Shown one piece after another: positions 20,353 through 34,537 of a stretch of 64,000 bases of DNA; the first letter of the stretch is position 1; each line of letters begins with the position of its first letter. Below the pieces are notes generated by a model. That model saw only the letters and a list, made by a program, of their open reading frames with translations. It was not told the origin of the DNA and ran no database searches. Made by a program: the position numbers and the translations under genes. The stretch comes from Inonotus obliquus. Lineage: Eukaryota; Basidiomycota; Agaricomycetes; Hymenochaetales; Hymenochaetaceae. The stretch spans positions 1,860,001 to 1,924,000 of the forward strand of contig JAJHTX010000005.1 in NCBI GenBank assembly GCA_032164295.1, in the 5' to 3' direction.

Positions 20353-23142
20353 ATGTCTACGTATTATGATCAGCCCACTTCTCCGGGCAGTCTGTCCACC
20401 AGGCGCCTCACCAACAGGAACACTAATCGCTACAGCGTTACGCACCTCTTCAGTATGGCCGCTGAGCAGGATATGGAAGTGCAGGATGAGCTAGCAAAAG
20501 GTGCGTCTACTCATATTTCTGCCCCGAGTCGCGTGGCGTTTGTAAAGATCTTTCCACTCACTGTATCGGTGGTCGTATGCAGCACAAAAACGTTTGCGCG
20601 ATCTCAAGTCCCGTATTTCTGCTCAATCCAAGAGGAACTTCGTGTTGGAACGCGATGTCCGCTATCTTGATTCTCGTATTGCGTTGTTGATTCAAAACAG
20701 GATGGCGTTGGACGAGGTGCGTTTATTCCACTGCTTATCGTCTATTCTGAAGCACAACTAAAACGGGTAATAAAGCAAAACGAAGTGGAACGCCACCTCG
20801 AAGAAGTCGATCCAACGGAAGGCCAATATCCCGATGACCGTAAACTACAACAGTATTCGAATCTCTTCTTCCTGCTTCAGTCAGAACCGCGACACATCGC
20901 TGCGCTATGTCGTCTCGTCTCGCTCTCTGAAATCGACACGCTCTTGCAAACGGTCATGTTCACGCTATACGGTAACCAGTACGAGAGCCGCGAGGAGCAT
21001 CTGCTGTTGACAATGTTCCAGTCGGTCTTGAGTGCGCAGTTCGAGACAGCCACAGAGTTTGGATCTTTACTGCGTGCAAACACCCCTGTAAGCCGCATGA
21101 TGACGACCTACACTAGGCGCGGACCAGGTCAAAGCTACCTCAAGAGCGTGCTGGCGGAACGAATCAACAGTCTTATCGAGCACAAGGACCTCAACCTTGA
21201 GATCAACCCCCTCAAAGTATATGAACAAATGATCAATCAAATCGAAGAAGAAACTGGCAGCCTGCCAGATAATCTTCCTCGCGGCGTTCCACCAGAAGTG
21301 GCAGCAGCGAATCCCGATGTACAGGCCATCATTGCGCCACGGCTCACCATGCTCATGGAGATTGCGAATAGCTTCTTGTTAACTATCATTGATAGTCTGG
21401 AAAGCGTTCCGTACGGAATTCGCTGGATTTGCAAACAGATCAGGAGTCTGACAAGGGTAATGAAGCTCTCTTGTTCTACATCATAGCTACTTGATAACCT
21501 GTTACTACAGCGAAAATACCCTGATGCTACAGATTATGCGATTTGTTCTTTGATTGGTGGATTCTTTTTCTTGCGGTTTATCAACCCGGCTATTGTGACC
21601 CCACAGGCGTATATGCTTGTAGAGGGTGTTCCCGCGAAACATCCAAGGCGAACATTGACTCTGGTACGTTTTCTTTATGATACCTTTACGCTTATCATAA
21701 AGTGCTGATTTGATGTTCAGATTGCGAAAATGCTGCAGAACCTCGCAAACAAACCTTCGTATGCAAAAGAAGCATACATGAGCCAGCTGAATCCGTTCGT
21801 CGAAAACAACAAAGCCCGTATCAACCAGTTTTTGAACAACCTTTGTGAAGTTGGGGACTTTTATGACACCCTTGAAGTAAGTTTATCCTTATAACTCGTA
21901 GTCTTCTGACTATATCATATGTGTGCAGATGGATCAGTACATGGCGTTGTCGAAGAAGGATCTTATGATTCATATCACTCTCAACGAGCTGTACAACACG
22001 CATTCCCTTATTCTCCAGCACATCGATACATTGGTGAGTGGAGCTCTTTGCCACTCTGAATTGACGCTAACTTAAACTTCCAGTCACCAAACGACAAACA
22101 GCATCTTCGCATCCTGACTGATGAACTTGGTCCTGCTCCGCCTCAGGTACCTCGGAAGGAAAACCGAACGATTGAACTTCAACTGTATAGCCGCTGGGAA
22201 ACGCCGATCCAGGACATCCAGAGCGCCTTGCTTGACAGCGTATCATCAAGCGACATGCTATACATGGAGGCGAAGTCTATTTTTGTCCAGCTTATCCGCT
22301 CTATGCCACAGTATGGGGACAAGCGTCCATACAATCTTGCGGCTATTGCCGAAAAGGCCGCGACTTCCAAGGACGCAATGCTTGTCCGGCGCGGGATCAA
22401 GGTAAAAGAGATGCTCCGCGAACTAGAGGAGCTACATATTCTTGATCGGTCGGATGGTTACAAACTAATGGAAGAGGAGGTCGCTGCGGAGCTGGTTCAC
22501 CTTGGCAATATGCGTGAAAAGGTCATGTTGGAGATGCGCTCCCTCGAGGCTGTGTACAAGACGATCTGTGACCACAATAATTACCTACGCGCACAGCTTG
22601 AGCAATACAAAGCTTACCTGCAGAATGTACGGCTGACTGCGACGAAGGACAAGAGTTCATCGACAGCTGTCGGTGTCGTTACCGTCGGCGGAAAGGAGAA
22701 GAAGCCAACAAAGGTTGCAGTTCTGGGCCCTTATCGCTTCACGCATGCGCAGCTGGAGAAGGAGGGTATAATCGTTGAGAGCAACGTTCCTGATAATAGG
22801 TTTGTCATAACGCTTAGAATTTGATTGTGTTTCTTATTCATTTGCTCCGCAGACGCCCGAACATCTATTTCAACATCACCTCCCCAAGTCCAGGCACCTT
22901 CATCATTGCGCTGCATTACAAGGGCCGCGATAAAGCTATTTTGGAGATGGATCTGAAGATAGATGACCTGCTTGAGAAGGTACGCCCTTGTTCGGCCATG
23001 AGGCAATGTTCCTTCTCTGAATGCATTCATTTGTTTGTGGCTACAGCAAAAGGACAACAAGCATTTGCTTGACCTTGAATACGTGCAGCTAAATGTGCCG
23101 AAAGTTCTACAGCTGTTGAAGAAGGTATTCGCGAAGCGATAA
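20353..23142 (+). CDS. Ras GTPase-activating protein of the Gap1/Sar1 (IQGAP-related) type
   Basis: About nine exons begin [18 protein letters not shown] and end VFAKR. After a short N-terminus and a coiled coil ([17 protein letters not shown]) comes the RasGAP domain: [20 protein letters not shown] with the arginine-finger region, then [18 protein letters not shown] with the FLRxxxPA signature, then LQNLANKP. The C-terminal part ([46 protein letters not shown]) matches the RasGAP_C domain of IQGAP/Sar1 proteins. No calponin homology domain or IQ repeats are present, so it fits fission yeast Gap1/Sar1, which switches off Ras1. Introns are 50-70 bp. The start is supported by in-frame joining to the coiled-coil exon. 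Confidence 0.9.
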
Positions 23143-26100
23143 ACGACCCGTTCACGTCATGCCCACGTTGTATTCATGCTTTCCTCTATCGAAATGCACG
23201 ACTTTCCCCGTCCGTTCTGGTTAATATTGCCTATTATTCTCGTTGTGAATAAGTATATCCCTAAATTACTTCGCATCGGTTTCAGGTCTCCCTCTGGATG
23301 TTCACCTTCCTTCCCGCTCCTTCAATCTCCGTCTTCGCTTTCTGTCTCATGAATCACAGGATACGCCCGTGGAAGGAGTGTACTCGCGAGATGCGGTACA
23401 TCTCCTCCCTTTGATATATGGATTGTATTCTTCTCACGACCTGCTTCCAATTCCCGCTTGCCAGCCTTATACCATTTGTTTCTCATGCCGACTTGATTGG
23501 GTTTCATGGCAGGAGGTTTATTGTACTCGGTGGTCCTGTTTGATTCCAATTTCACTCGCTCCTTCTCTTTCATTGTTACCCTTTACTTTCCTTAGATGTA
23601 TGCGTTCACCTTGTATGACTCTTCGTGTATTCTTGGAACGTTGGCATAGTTTTACTGCATGCTAAAGATGCACTTGGGTTTTTGTTTGAAAGAACTGGCG
23701 GATATTACGTCTGTGTGTCAGACAGGGAAGTTTATTTGAAATAAGGAGTATTCTGTTTGTGATTGATTGTTCGTTTGTGAGTCCACCGTGATCGACGAAC
23801 GTCGATCACACGATCTCTTTGTTCGCGGAAGCATTTTTTGATTTTCCCGCTGCTAGCTTCACCACCATATTCTAGACTTCCGGACTCCCGCGAGTACAGA
23901 TCTTGGAGGCAGATTTCAGCAGAGGCGGGGTCAGCTAAACGTAGCGACAAATTGAAATTAGTTCTTCTAGCTGTGACGAAACGCAGGTTGGAAAACTCCG
24001 AGAGGAAAGAAAGATGTGCGGGATGTTGGCTACATTCACGAGATCTCCCATTCAAGTCTCTTTCGAGTGGGTTATTGGATCTGTGCGAGATTAAGACGGA
24101 GATCGAGAGTATGAGAAGGTATCTTGTCTTATGGCTCCCTGACAAGACCCTGACTCCCTGCTGACGAATTCTTCATTCAAGACTCATTGAAGGGTTACCG
24201 AGAAGGTCAACTGAGCTACCCTGACTCGGATGTCTAACTAATGGTAATGTGGTGCTGTTAGCCTGAGATTTCGGAGATAGAGCGCATATCTCGCGTTAGC
24301 GATGCTAATCTATAGCCTAGGGGTCGGACGTCTATTTCTATTGATCTTTACTGGTAAACCGATCAAGGATAAACCAAAGGTTCGTATTGATATTGCTTAC
24401 TGACGGTACATTGTATTTGTTTGATTGTGGCTTTATTGCTTTCGGATTTCGGACTCTTTTGATCGGTATTGTTTACCCTGACTCTCGTATTCATTTCAAT
24501 TCATATCAAATCATCGCATCGTAAGTAATATTGTTGTGTTTTATGGTTATGATGCTTCTGCTTCTACGATGACTCGGGCAGAAGACGGGTCACGGGTCAC
24601 GAGAAATGAATTGCCAGTGGCGATTTGTTATCTGTCAGCTTGTACAGCTTGTATAACGAACGCGTGCTATGGCGTAAGTACACAATTTCTGGCGCGGTTC
24701 GGCTGCGGCATCGGCATTTTCGGATCAGTGGGAGCCTGCTCAGGAGCCCAGAGACTTGGATGGGTTTGGTTTCGTTGTGAAGTAACGGAGCCCTTACACG
24801 GGAATTCTGCATCTTCTTGGCTACGGCCGTTCAACAGACGAGTGGTATGACTTGGATTGAGGTTATGACGATATTGACTCGGACTTGACATATCGCGTAT
24901 TACTAACTAGCCCTCAGCCGCGCATTCTCATTCATAATCCTCATCTCATGCATACGGATGGATGATAAATAACTTTTGACTTTGATATAGTGATGTACTT
25001 GAGGACGAAAAGGCCAAGGCCAAGGACCCAAGCCAACTTCAAATTGAAGTCCCCGCGCACAGAGAAGAGCTTCTTGAAATCTTTCACGTTCACTTCTACG
25101 CGTGTCGTACGACCACTGGCACGGGTCATACACCAGTGTAACTTGCTTGGGCTTACCGATCACAATTCACCGTGTGTGCGTGCGTGCGGGACTCGAGTCA
25201 GTTGTAAGTACGTCAACATCCCATGAACTTGACTTCTAAGAAGTGCATGTTCAGTTACCTGAAAAATCGAGAGTTTCCAGATGACTCAAAAACCCGAGGT
25301 TTCCAGTGGAACGGTATACACTCCCAACGACCCGGACCGGATAAACATCAAAGATAGGCAAATTTTGGTCCTTTTTTTCTCACTGACTTGGACATCGGAG
25401 AGTAGTATCCGCAGGACCTCAGGACCTCAGGATTAGATTCGCGGCGAAGCACGGTAGCTGCGTGAAAAAAACTTGGAGGAAATCGCGATTATTCATGAGA
25501 TGATAAGGATAAGGAAGAACGGGAGTACGTCCGGACGATCGATTCAATTCAATTTGAAGAACGATCTCCCTCCCCTCCCCCTAATATCTATAACTTTTGA
25601 GATATACCTGAAATCTCACTTGAATCTCAGGTAGGGTTTACATGGTGACTCAAAGGCGTCACTCGGGCTCGGAGTTGAAATTACTAATAATGATACCTTT
25701 TTTTTCGATGAGATAACTTGGACAAACTTCTATTCAGACTTGGAGAAAGAAGTTAGAAGAAAGAAGAAAGAACTTGGACAAACACTCGCCGAGTCCTGGA
25801 AATCCGCGACTCACCGTTCCGAATGTTGTTACAGTGATATTGTTATAGTGCAGACCTGGTATTTCCAAGATAAGTATAAATGTTTCTCTTCTTTTTTTCT
25901 TCCTTCTTTTCGATGATCGGTATATCCGGGTTTCGTAGCTATCCAGATTCCAGGGTCCGTCAGGATTCAGGATTCAGGATCGATTCAGGTTCAGGATGCC
26001 GGATGCATGCGCAGATTTCCGCTTCTTTCAAGCGAGTTCAAGCTTACCCCCCCTTGCTTCTCCTTCTCTTCTCCTTCCTTCCATCCTCGTGCGTTTCACC

Positions 26101-27883
26101 TGGAAAACACGAGCTAGGGCTAGAAATTGACTCGTTCAAATTAGGAGATCATCCCCCGTCTTCCTAATCTCTAATCCCGAATCCCGAATCTCAAATCCCG
26201 AGTCGACCTGCCTTTCGGATGAAATACAGCCTGAGTAAGATGATACGTTACGCTAATAGTTATAACTTCTACTTCCCGGATTCCCGGTGTTACTTCCCGG
26301 TATTACTTCCCGGTGTCCGGTGTTCTTTCGCACTTAGCATATTCTAGCATCTAAGCGTATGCCAGTGCATATAGCGATGTAAATCGTAATAAGCACAGGT
26401 CACTACTACTAGTAACGAGTGGCCGAGGAGCCGTAGCCGTAGCCGAGTAGCCGTTAAAGGCGGTGAACTTGAAGACTATACGTAGTTTTCGGCTTTCTCA
26501 GTTCTAGTGCTAGTGATCGGAACATGGGGGTCCACAATCCATAACTCCATAACTCCATGGATCACGGTATCATGATGGAAACTTCGAGTAGGAGAGTTGT
26601 GTACCTGGGCATCTCCCGCTACTACTCTTACTCGACGACTTACTTCTAGCACGGTCTTGGTTATTAGTACTCCAAGTTCTACTCTTCCTCCTCTCGCTGT
26701 TCCCCGCTCTATATCCATCCCCGGCGCTCTGAACTCTTCGGCCTACTGTCCACTCGACGCGGCAGTAGACTCGGAGTTATCTCGGGATGTGTGGGACCGT
26801 GGACGTGTGATGTGGGGACAACGGGACAACGGATCGTCGGATCGTCAGACTGCGGAGCCTGAAGTTTGAAGTTTGAACAATTGAACAATGAACACTATAT
26901 TATATATTTCCGCTATCCGCTAAAACTAACTTTTCAGTTTGTTCGTTTGTTCGCTTGCTGTGCTGCGGTCACTGCGGTCACTGCGGTGCATTCACGCATT
27001 TACGAGTTGGGTCAGTTGTTTTATCTTGCATATTTTTTCCGTGAGTAATCATGCATATGATGGTCATGATGCATTGTAGTTGTTACAAAATATCTTATCG
27101 ATCTGATTGTGGCGTTCATGGTGATTGGCTACTCCTACTAATAGGCTCCGTGGTTCTGGAATGTTCCCTCAAGTTTATGTTCCATACCATCGATGAGTTG
27201 ATGGTATCGTCCCCATCATCACAAATCATCCATCATCCATCATCAGAATGGAACTCAAAAGTTAAAAAATCGAGCGTTAATATTGTTTCTGGACTTTATA
27301 GCAGTTCCATTACTTCAGTTGCCAACCTGAACGTTCCTCGCCCCCGAACCCGGCCCCGACTCTGAGTCTGAGTCTGAGTCTTATATACAAATCAAGTTTT
27401 ATACAACGCGATAGGAACTGAACTGCCAGTGGAAGCAGGTTTTAGCGATACATAATACGTAATATATAATACGTGTGATTTGCGTCCAAGTCCATGGTAC
27501 TAATACTTGCTTGCCTTTATACACGTGTTACGAGGGTAAATTCCGGCGAGTCAGCTTCTAGTGTAGTGCGAGTGAATAAATGAATGAATGTAGCGGTGGT
27601 GAAATCGTCCGGACTTCGTAGGCGTCATGGACTCATGGCCGTGCGTGTGCGTGTACAGTATACCGAGAATGAAGATGTATGCGCGTGGAGAGAAACTCAA
27701 TGATTATCCACCTCTCCCGGACTCCCGAACTCCCGAACTCGTGAAACTTCCCAGCTTCCATCCGAATCGTCTCTGTTTGGCGCGTTTAAGTTGCTTCCTA
27801 TATGGTACCGTCATATCGTCTATGGTCATGGTCACGGTGTTCGAATTACTAGTTGCTAGTCGCCTTTCGCCGATAGCTAGTCG
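23143..27883. other. 4.7-kb gene-poor stretch with many short local repeats
   Basis: No frame longer than about 140 codons and none with a recognisable domain. The DNA is full of locally repeated words: ACTTCCCGGTGTTACTTCCC around 26280, TCCCGAATCCCGAATC near 26180, GAGTCTGAGTCTGAGTC near 27365, TCACTGCGGTCACTGCGG near 26970, CCATCATCCATCATC near 27235 and AATCAGTAATCAGTAATCAG near 28045. These look like replication-slippage products rather than transposon ends. Small frames at 23732-24145 and 24536-24850 are probably chance. Confidence 0.5.
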
Positions 27884-30287
27884 TTAGTCGCAAAGCCCGG
27901 GATAAAGCCTTTCAGTAGGATCTCTTGGTATCCAACCTCCTTCAAGTCCCTTCTGATAACTCCATTCATCCGTGCTTTCAGTCTGTAATAACATTCCAAA
28001 AATGAAATGAGACGAAACGAGAAATGAGAAACGAGAAATGAGAATCAGTAATCAGTAATCAGTGTCAAGCATCGGTATAAGTAAACGAGTTGGCAGCACG
28101 AAGTGTGTAAGTCATCATGAGGTAATTCCGAAGTGAATTAGCACTTTGACAATAGTTCCTATTGCGGAACTTGGAGCAAGGTGCGAGGTGCAAGGTGCGA
28201 GACATGAGGGGAAGTTGTGTGGGATTGAGAAAGTTTTTCTTTTTGTTGAGAACGTACCTTCCAAGCCCAATATACCCATCCTTGAACAGACTCTCCTATA
28301 TCCACCTGTACTTCCCAGTATCTACCAATCACAGCGTCAGCAGTCAACCCGAGATGAATGAACTAATAATATAGCATATGCGTCATATGCATCATATACA
28401 GATAAAGCATGGTGCGCGGCGCGTGACCTAGTAGGGCAGATAGCAAATAATATGTAAATAGTAAATTACGTACTTGCGGAGAAATGTCTTGTAGTCATTT
28501 GAGAATTTCGTAGAGTCACCTGTAAGGTTTGAACATGACCCAAGAACACTGGTACCACTTTGTGATGATCCAGGGAACCATGTACCATCCCATCTAGAAC
28601 CAACTCCCCGTCCGTTCAACCATTTTGCGCAATCGGTATTTGCCGTTGACCATTCACCGACTATTGTCCAAAGATTGTTCTGATCGAAGTTGGCTAGACC
28701 TGGAATGAGTGAACATGCAAACTTCCCGAGTCGTTGGATGAGGGGACGGAGAAGTGTTGCACGAGACGCAAAGGTAAAGTCTAAAATTAGTACTGACGGA
28801 TTATGGATGGATGAAGTGGAGAGTGTTACGCTTATATGTTCGTCATTAGACCTAGATAACTCGTCGACGCTGAAGATTTGGTATTCGTGCTGTGAAGCGA
28901 GGGACATTGGTGTGTCAGATGTTCTCGTCATTGATTATTGAGCGAAGAAGGGTACTCACATAGTCCAGCATAACCCCCTGAGCGGACGGATAAGTCAGGA
29001 AGTCCTCCCAACTTTGCACGCCCAAGAATGCGTCTCCTATCATAATCTTCATCCCAGGTCCAGCAGCATCCCGAACAGCACTATACCCATCCCTCCAAAA
29101 CTGCCGAATAGTCGTCGCCCACTCGTTATCAATGAACCCAGCAGCTTCATTAAGAAGCTCCAAAATATCAATCAATCCACCAACATTCTCCGCAATGAAA
29201 GTTAATATCTCTATCGTCTGATTCACATTCTCCTCCTCGGTACCCCAAGTTGGATTATTCGTTCGTTGTCCGGAATTGTCATAACCATTTTGACTACCCG
29301 GAGCACCATGTAAATCCACAATCACATATAAGGAATTAGCTTTGGCCCAATTGAGTGCTTGTAGGAAGTATGGCCAAGCTCCTGAGATGTACGGCGAGAC
29401 GGAGTTGGAACCGTTCATCGGAACGGACCAATATCCAATAGGTATTCTGTTGCACAGAGAAAAGAAGTAAGTTTCTAGTTGTTTAAATTGATGGCCGACA
29501 TGAAAATCCTCTTGCTTCGCTTCTCGCAATCGCGGCTTTTGCCATCATCACAAGCAAGTGCATATCGGCGACGGCAATGGAATAAGAGGGGGTTTATGAG
29601 TATGAGTTGTACTGACCGAACATGGTTTAGTCCTGCATCCCTGATCGCCTTGAAATCATCCTCGGTAATCCAGCTTTTCCAATGATTCTCTAGGACTTGC
29701 CGAGCATATGTCGAATCAAGTAATTGTCCAAAGGTGAATTCATCAACTATGTCATCGTTTCCAGTATTTTCAAAAATACTTGGAGTAATCCAAGGCTATA
29801 AAAATGAAATAACATGCCGACGCGTCAGAAACTCTCCAAGTATTTGGTTAGAGGGAGAAGAAGAAGGATAGAACATCTGACCTCTAGAACAAACCAGCCG
29901 CCTCTGGTTGATCAAGCTTCAGCGACTTCGGAAAACATCGGATAAACCGAAGGATAAACAAACTCACAAGTTTACTCCACGGATCTTATCTTTACCGTAC
30001 GCAAACGAAGCTATAGCGTCAGGAGACGTGTCCGAGCCATTGGAGCCGTTAGTACCGTTCGAACCAGAAGGTGGACTCGGAAACGGGTCATTAGGGTTCG
30101 GCGAAGCAAAAACGGACTGATCCTCCTGAGGTGATCGTAACCTGCATTGCTGCCGTGCAAAGACTAGTACTCCGAGTCGGATGTATGTCGAAGACTCGGA
30201 TAAGACGAGGGTAAAAAGGAATAGAGCTACTAGCATCGGGAACCTCAGAATGAACCTGAGAAGGTAGAGAAGGGTAGAGACTCCCAT
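27884..30287 (-). CDS. GH5 glucan 1,3-beta-glucosidase (exo-beta-1,3-glucanase), type II membrane protein
   Basis: The N-terminus (30287) has a signal-anchor of hydrophobic residues ([19 protein letters not shown]) and a Ser/Gly/Asn-rich linker with no cleavage-type site, so the enzyme is probably tethered outside the plasma membrane. Exons then give [52 protein letters not shown] (acid/base Glu) and [20 protein letters not shown] (nucleophile Glu). After those come [16 protein letters not shown] and a last exon at 27982-27884, [17 protein letters not shown]...LYPGLCD. This last exon is separated by a 275 bp intron and is easily missed. The family remodels or degrades beta-1,3-glucan of the wall. 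Length and architecture match the membrane-bound class (glucan 1,3-beta-glucosidase D). Confidence 0.9.
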
Positions 30288-31279
30288 GATGGTGGACTGA
30301 AAGAGAAATGCATTAGAGAGGGGAATGAAGGTTTTCTGAATTGTTGTCGTCGTGCGCGGCTACAACGTGGTCGGAAGTATAATTGAGTATAATTATAGAT
30401 AGCCGGCCGGCCGGGACAAGCTGGCATGAGTCGCCGATCACTTTCTATTACTATTTTTGATATACGTTGCCATTTGACCGAATCACGACTTTGCGACTGG
30501 ATAACATAACTCATGACCAACGTTAACCCGCTTGGCTGATCGGCTGATCGAGTCATCGGCCCCAGTATTACAATTATTGATCGCACTTCGCACTTAGTGT
30601 AAAGAAGTAAAGAAGCGCTTTGATCTTGGTGATGCACTGATGCATATGCACCTTCCCTCCTCCTGTTGATTTGAATCTTGATGTCCTGGATTAGCATTTG
30701 ATATCTTCGCCGATCATGCCCGCCGCAGTGCGGTCCATGTATCGAGAACAAGGAAAAACTGTCGAAAGCCTCCGTCGGCATCAATACGGTATACGGTACT
30801 ATTCATACATTTTTAGATGTTCGATCATGATCATGAAACTATCATAGGAGGAAGTGAGCACGAGAACATAACAACGTAAGAACATGAGAATATTGACAAC
30901 TGAAAACCCAAAATAACCTTGACCAAATGACTCGAATGACTTGTATGATCGAATGAATTCCAACAGCCACCAATAAGTTTTTGAACTAGAACTATGTATA
31001 TACAAGTGTTCCGCTGCCTATGCCGAAACACGATATATAAAATACAGGGGAAGAACAGAATAGAACAGAACAGGGAGAGGAACATTACTAGTGGAGTATC
31101 AAGCGACGAATATATCCTGACAAGCGGGAGTCGGAGTCGGGAGTCGGAAATCGAGTATAGTCAGTTCTACGCAATGCATCAGCACGATTATTGATAAACA
31201 CCCATCGTAGATCAAGCTCACCACAAAACAAAACAAAAAGAATCAACGTGTTCCGTCAGTATAGCCCAAGCCCACATTG
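30288..31279. other. Intergenic region between GH5 and the transcription factor
   Basis: About 1 kb of AT-rich DNA with no coding character. It contains the GH5 upstream region on its left side and the 3' flank of the Zn2Cys6 gene on its right. Confidence 0.4.
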
Positions 31280-34200
31280 CTATTGCTCCATCGGCATAGG
31301 CCAAGACGTCTGATTGGCCACAGTAGCCACAGGATACATATGTTGCCACCAATGCCCTCCGCCACCATCACCACCCAACTTATCCTCCCCCGAACTTCCA
31401 GGTGGAGGTGTACGTTCCGTAAATTGAGGTTCGTTAACCGTATGTAAAAGGTTGATAAGTGAGAAATCGACGGGGAAATTGCTTAGTTCGATTGGCCGTT
31501 CGTCTGGGATTGAGGCTGAGACCGGGGAGAAGGTTCCGTTGGTGTTGGCGTTGGCGCAGTCATGGTGTACGATACCGTGTCCGTGCCCTTGCTGACTGTG
31601 ACCATGTTGATGAAAAAAACTTTGATGGTCAAGTCCGGTTCCTACGGAATCTTCACGGAACATCGTATCGTTTCCCGACCTCGTCCAATCAGGCGTACTA
31701 ATCGACCCTGTCAAACCCGAATCTGCCGCCCGATGTGAGAAAAAGTTATTTGATGACGTTGTCGACGTGACTCCAGAGTAATGAGATAGCTTCGGGTGGT
31801 ATTCACGATTCTGTTGCGGTAAAAAAGCGGAAAATGTTTTAAGTTGTTTCGTCAGATATCGTGCGTAATGGAACGGAGCGTGATGTCCATGTTCATCTTC
31901 TGAAACGGTTTTTGACCGAAGTATCCGTACAAGACCGCGTACCAAGTGATCGATGTCTTCTACATCATGCGGTCGAAGAAGGATGGACATTTCTGGTCTC
32001 AAGAGCTAATGTCATCGAAATATGATCAGATCACGAATCAATACGAGTTTGTGAACTTACTGAAAGAAGGTGGGCGGCAGCAAATGTGATGAAAAGGAAG
32101 TGAGCCTGCGGTTTGATGTAAGACTATATGAGCGGGTGCAAAGCAAAACTTGGCAACGTACATCCAAACTATAGCGAAGCATTCCAGTTGGGTACAGTTC
32201 GTCGATCACCCGCTTAATTACCTCTTTGGCAGTCTCAATGCACTAAAAAAAGATCAAACGAATTCAGTATTCTGTTTCGTCGTCGTCGTCAAGGAGTTAA
32301 GCCTTTACCTGTCGAACAAGGGTATCATCCCTGGATGCGCCGGCCCCGCTCTCGTGCTTCTTAGCCGAGACTACCCGCTGTAATCCATAAGATAGGACTA
32401 CAAGGCGATTGAACGCGTTTATCCTTATGAAGAAGAGTTTCAATCATACCGCTCAATGAGAATAGACGATGGAAAGAACCTACATGCGACTTATGCTGGC
32501 ACGGTAACCACACATGTATTCTGCAAAGACAATAGATTAGCTTCAGACTACTTCGTCGAGTAACGAAACCTTACCATCGCGATGAGGATGTGCGTTGAAT
32601 CGACTATTCCAATCGTTATAGTTACACAACATCTGACTGTGATAATCATCCACAATCTTGAGCACCTCCGGAACCTTGGATAACTTCGATGGATGCTCCT
32701 TCTCCGCAAGTTCAAGAGACTCCACATCAATCCTGAAGTGTCGCATTATGCGACACATCTCGACGTGTGCAGCGAGGTTAATGTCGCTAGGAAGACTATA
32801 GGGTGAATAATGCCAGTCCCTACAAGTCCGTACCACGTAATCGTCAACTTCCAGCATAGCAGGTTTTCCGAATTGTGTTGCGAAAGTTGCGTCGACGGAA
32901 TAGCAATGGAGCCAAGTTCGGATACGGTTCATGCGTTTACGTAGTAAATGCTCCCGCTCGCGTTCTAAGCCTATGTAGGCTTTAGAATCCACCTCCTTGA
33001 ATTCATCATCCTTTGGTGGTTCGTTGAGTCTAAGCTCTAAGGCAATAGAGAAAGCTAAGCCCATGGTTAGCCATGTTCGTTGATCCTCGAACTGCTTTCG
33101 CGGTAGCTGATAAGCTGACTGGATGAGATATGCTTGACATTCGTCGATGGTCTTTCGTCCTCCTACGAGTGTCTTGCCAGCAAGATCGCGCGCAAACTCC
33201 ACGAATACAGGAACCATCGGGGCATATCTGGGAGAATATTTCGTTGAAACGCAGCAGACTGTAGGAAGATATCCGTCAATAAAGTAGCAGCAATCATCAA
33301 TATAGAGAACTAACTCAGCGAAAATAGAAAATGCGAATGCCAGAAAAGTCTTTCTGGTGTGTGAAGAACGGGATCAAGGACCGAGAAGTAGGGCTGGAGA
33401 GAAAGTTCCTGAGCATCAGACACTTTCGATTGCCGTTAGGAAAGTTGACGTACGTTGATGAACTTGAAGTATCTACCCTCACCAATCATAAGTCTCAGTT
33501 CAAATCAACAGAGTAAGATCCGTATACTCACATGACAAACAAGTCATGTACGTCCCTAGGGTGAATAATACCGCGCGCCACGATTTCAGGAGGTTTAGTG
33601 TAAGCGGTGACAGTGCCTGAGACAAGATCAGTCTAGCGAACACTGGCAGGTACAGTTTGGTAGCACTCACTATCTGGGAAATACGATAGCAGTTCTTGTA
33701 CGGTAAATTTCTCGACTGGTGAAGCTTGCAAATAACTTGTCGGAGATGGCAAATAGTTTGCGCTCATCTTCATGGCTGGACTACAAGGCGATTCTGACTC
33801 TGCGTACCCGTAACTTGACGCCCAACTCGATTGCTCCCGACCTATATTGGAAGACGCAGAACTCGGTATGGAATGTTGCGAACGCGGAGAGCTGGTAGAA
33901 TTTCCGGTCTTGTTTGACGCTTTATCGAACCAGGCTTTGATACGGTGTTCCATGGTTACTTCGTCGAATTGCAATAGAAGGTTTGCAATCTCAACGTCTT
34001 GTTTGTGAGACTTTAAGAGAAGTTCCTCGTGGGTTCTGAAAAGAGTTTATTCGCTTTAGTATGGTAACGACGACGACGACGACGAAGAATGTATAAAGCG
34101 CTTACGCAACCGCCCGCCGTTTCTTCCGACCAACGATGATGCATTGAAGCTTGTTAGAGCTGCAGCGCTGGCAAGAGGCTTGTCCAGGTACAAAGTGGCA

Positions 34201-34537
34201 TTTAACTTTTAACCCTTTGCAATGTGTACACGCTCCGCTGGAAGCATAAGAGAAATGAATAAGATCGCCCAGGAGATAGTACTAGTGGAACGTGGACTTA
34301 CCGCTTAACTTGTTGAGTAGCAGCATTGGAAGACCTGCGAGAAGTGTGCGGACGTTCCTCTTCACTGGACTCTTCCTCTGAATCGGACTCGACGCGCTTA
34401 GATTTTGGTGGCTGGTAGTAGCGGAAGGACATGGATGCAGAAGTAGAGGCTGAAGGCATAGACGCGCGAGTCGGCAAGGAGGACGTATTTGTGCTGGGAA
34501 CTACGATAGCCGGACGTTTACGGCAGCGCGTGTCCAT
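31280..34537 (-). CDS. Zn2Cys6 (PriB-like) fungal-specific transcription factor
   Basis: Exon 1 (34537-34298) is Ser-rich with a basic and acidic patch. Exon 2 encodes the binuclear zinc cluster GACTHCKGLKVKCHFVPG...CQRCSSSNKLQC, in which all six cysteines are present, followed by GRKKRRAVA as a basic linker and likely nuclear signal. Next come a coiled segment (EELLLKSHKQDVEIANLLLQ) and a middle homology region: YFSVLDPVLHTPERLFW, then VCCVSTKYSPRYA, QLPRKQFEDQRTWLTMGLA and LHCYSVDATFATQFGKPAM. A His/Gly-rich acidic tail ends MPMEQ. At least ten exons. This resembles the Lentinula PriB regulator and its relatives; target genes cannot be told from sequence. Confidence 0.88.

Noticed and set aside
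24536..24850. 104-codon frame in the gene-poor region as a possible small secreted protein
   Set aside because: No signal peptide, no splice pattern, and surrounded by local repeats; more likely a chance frame.
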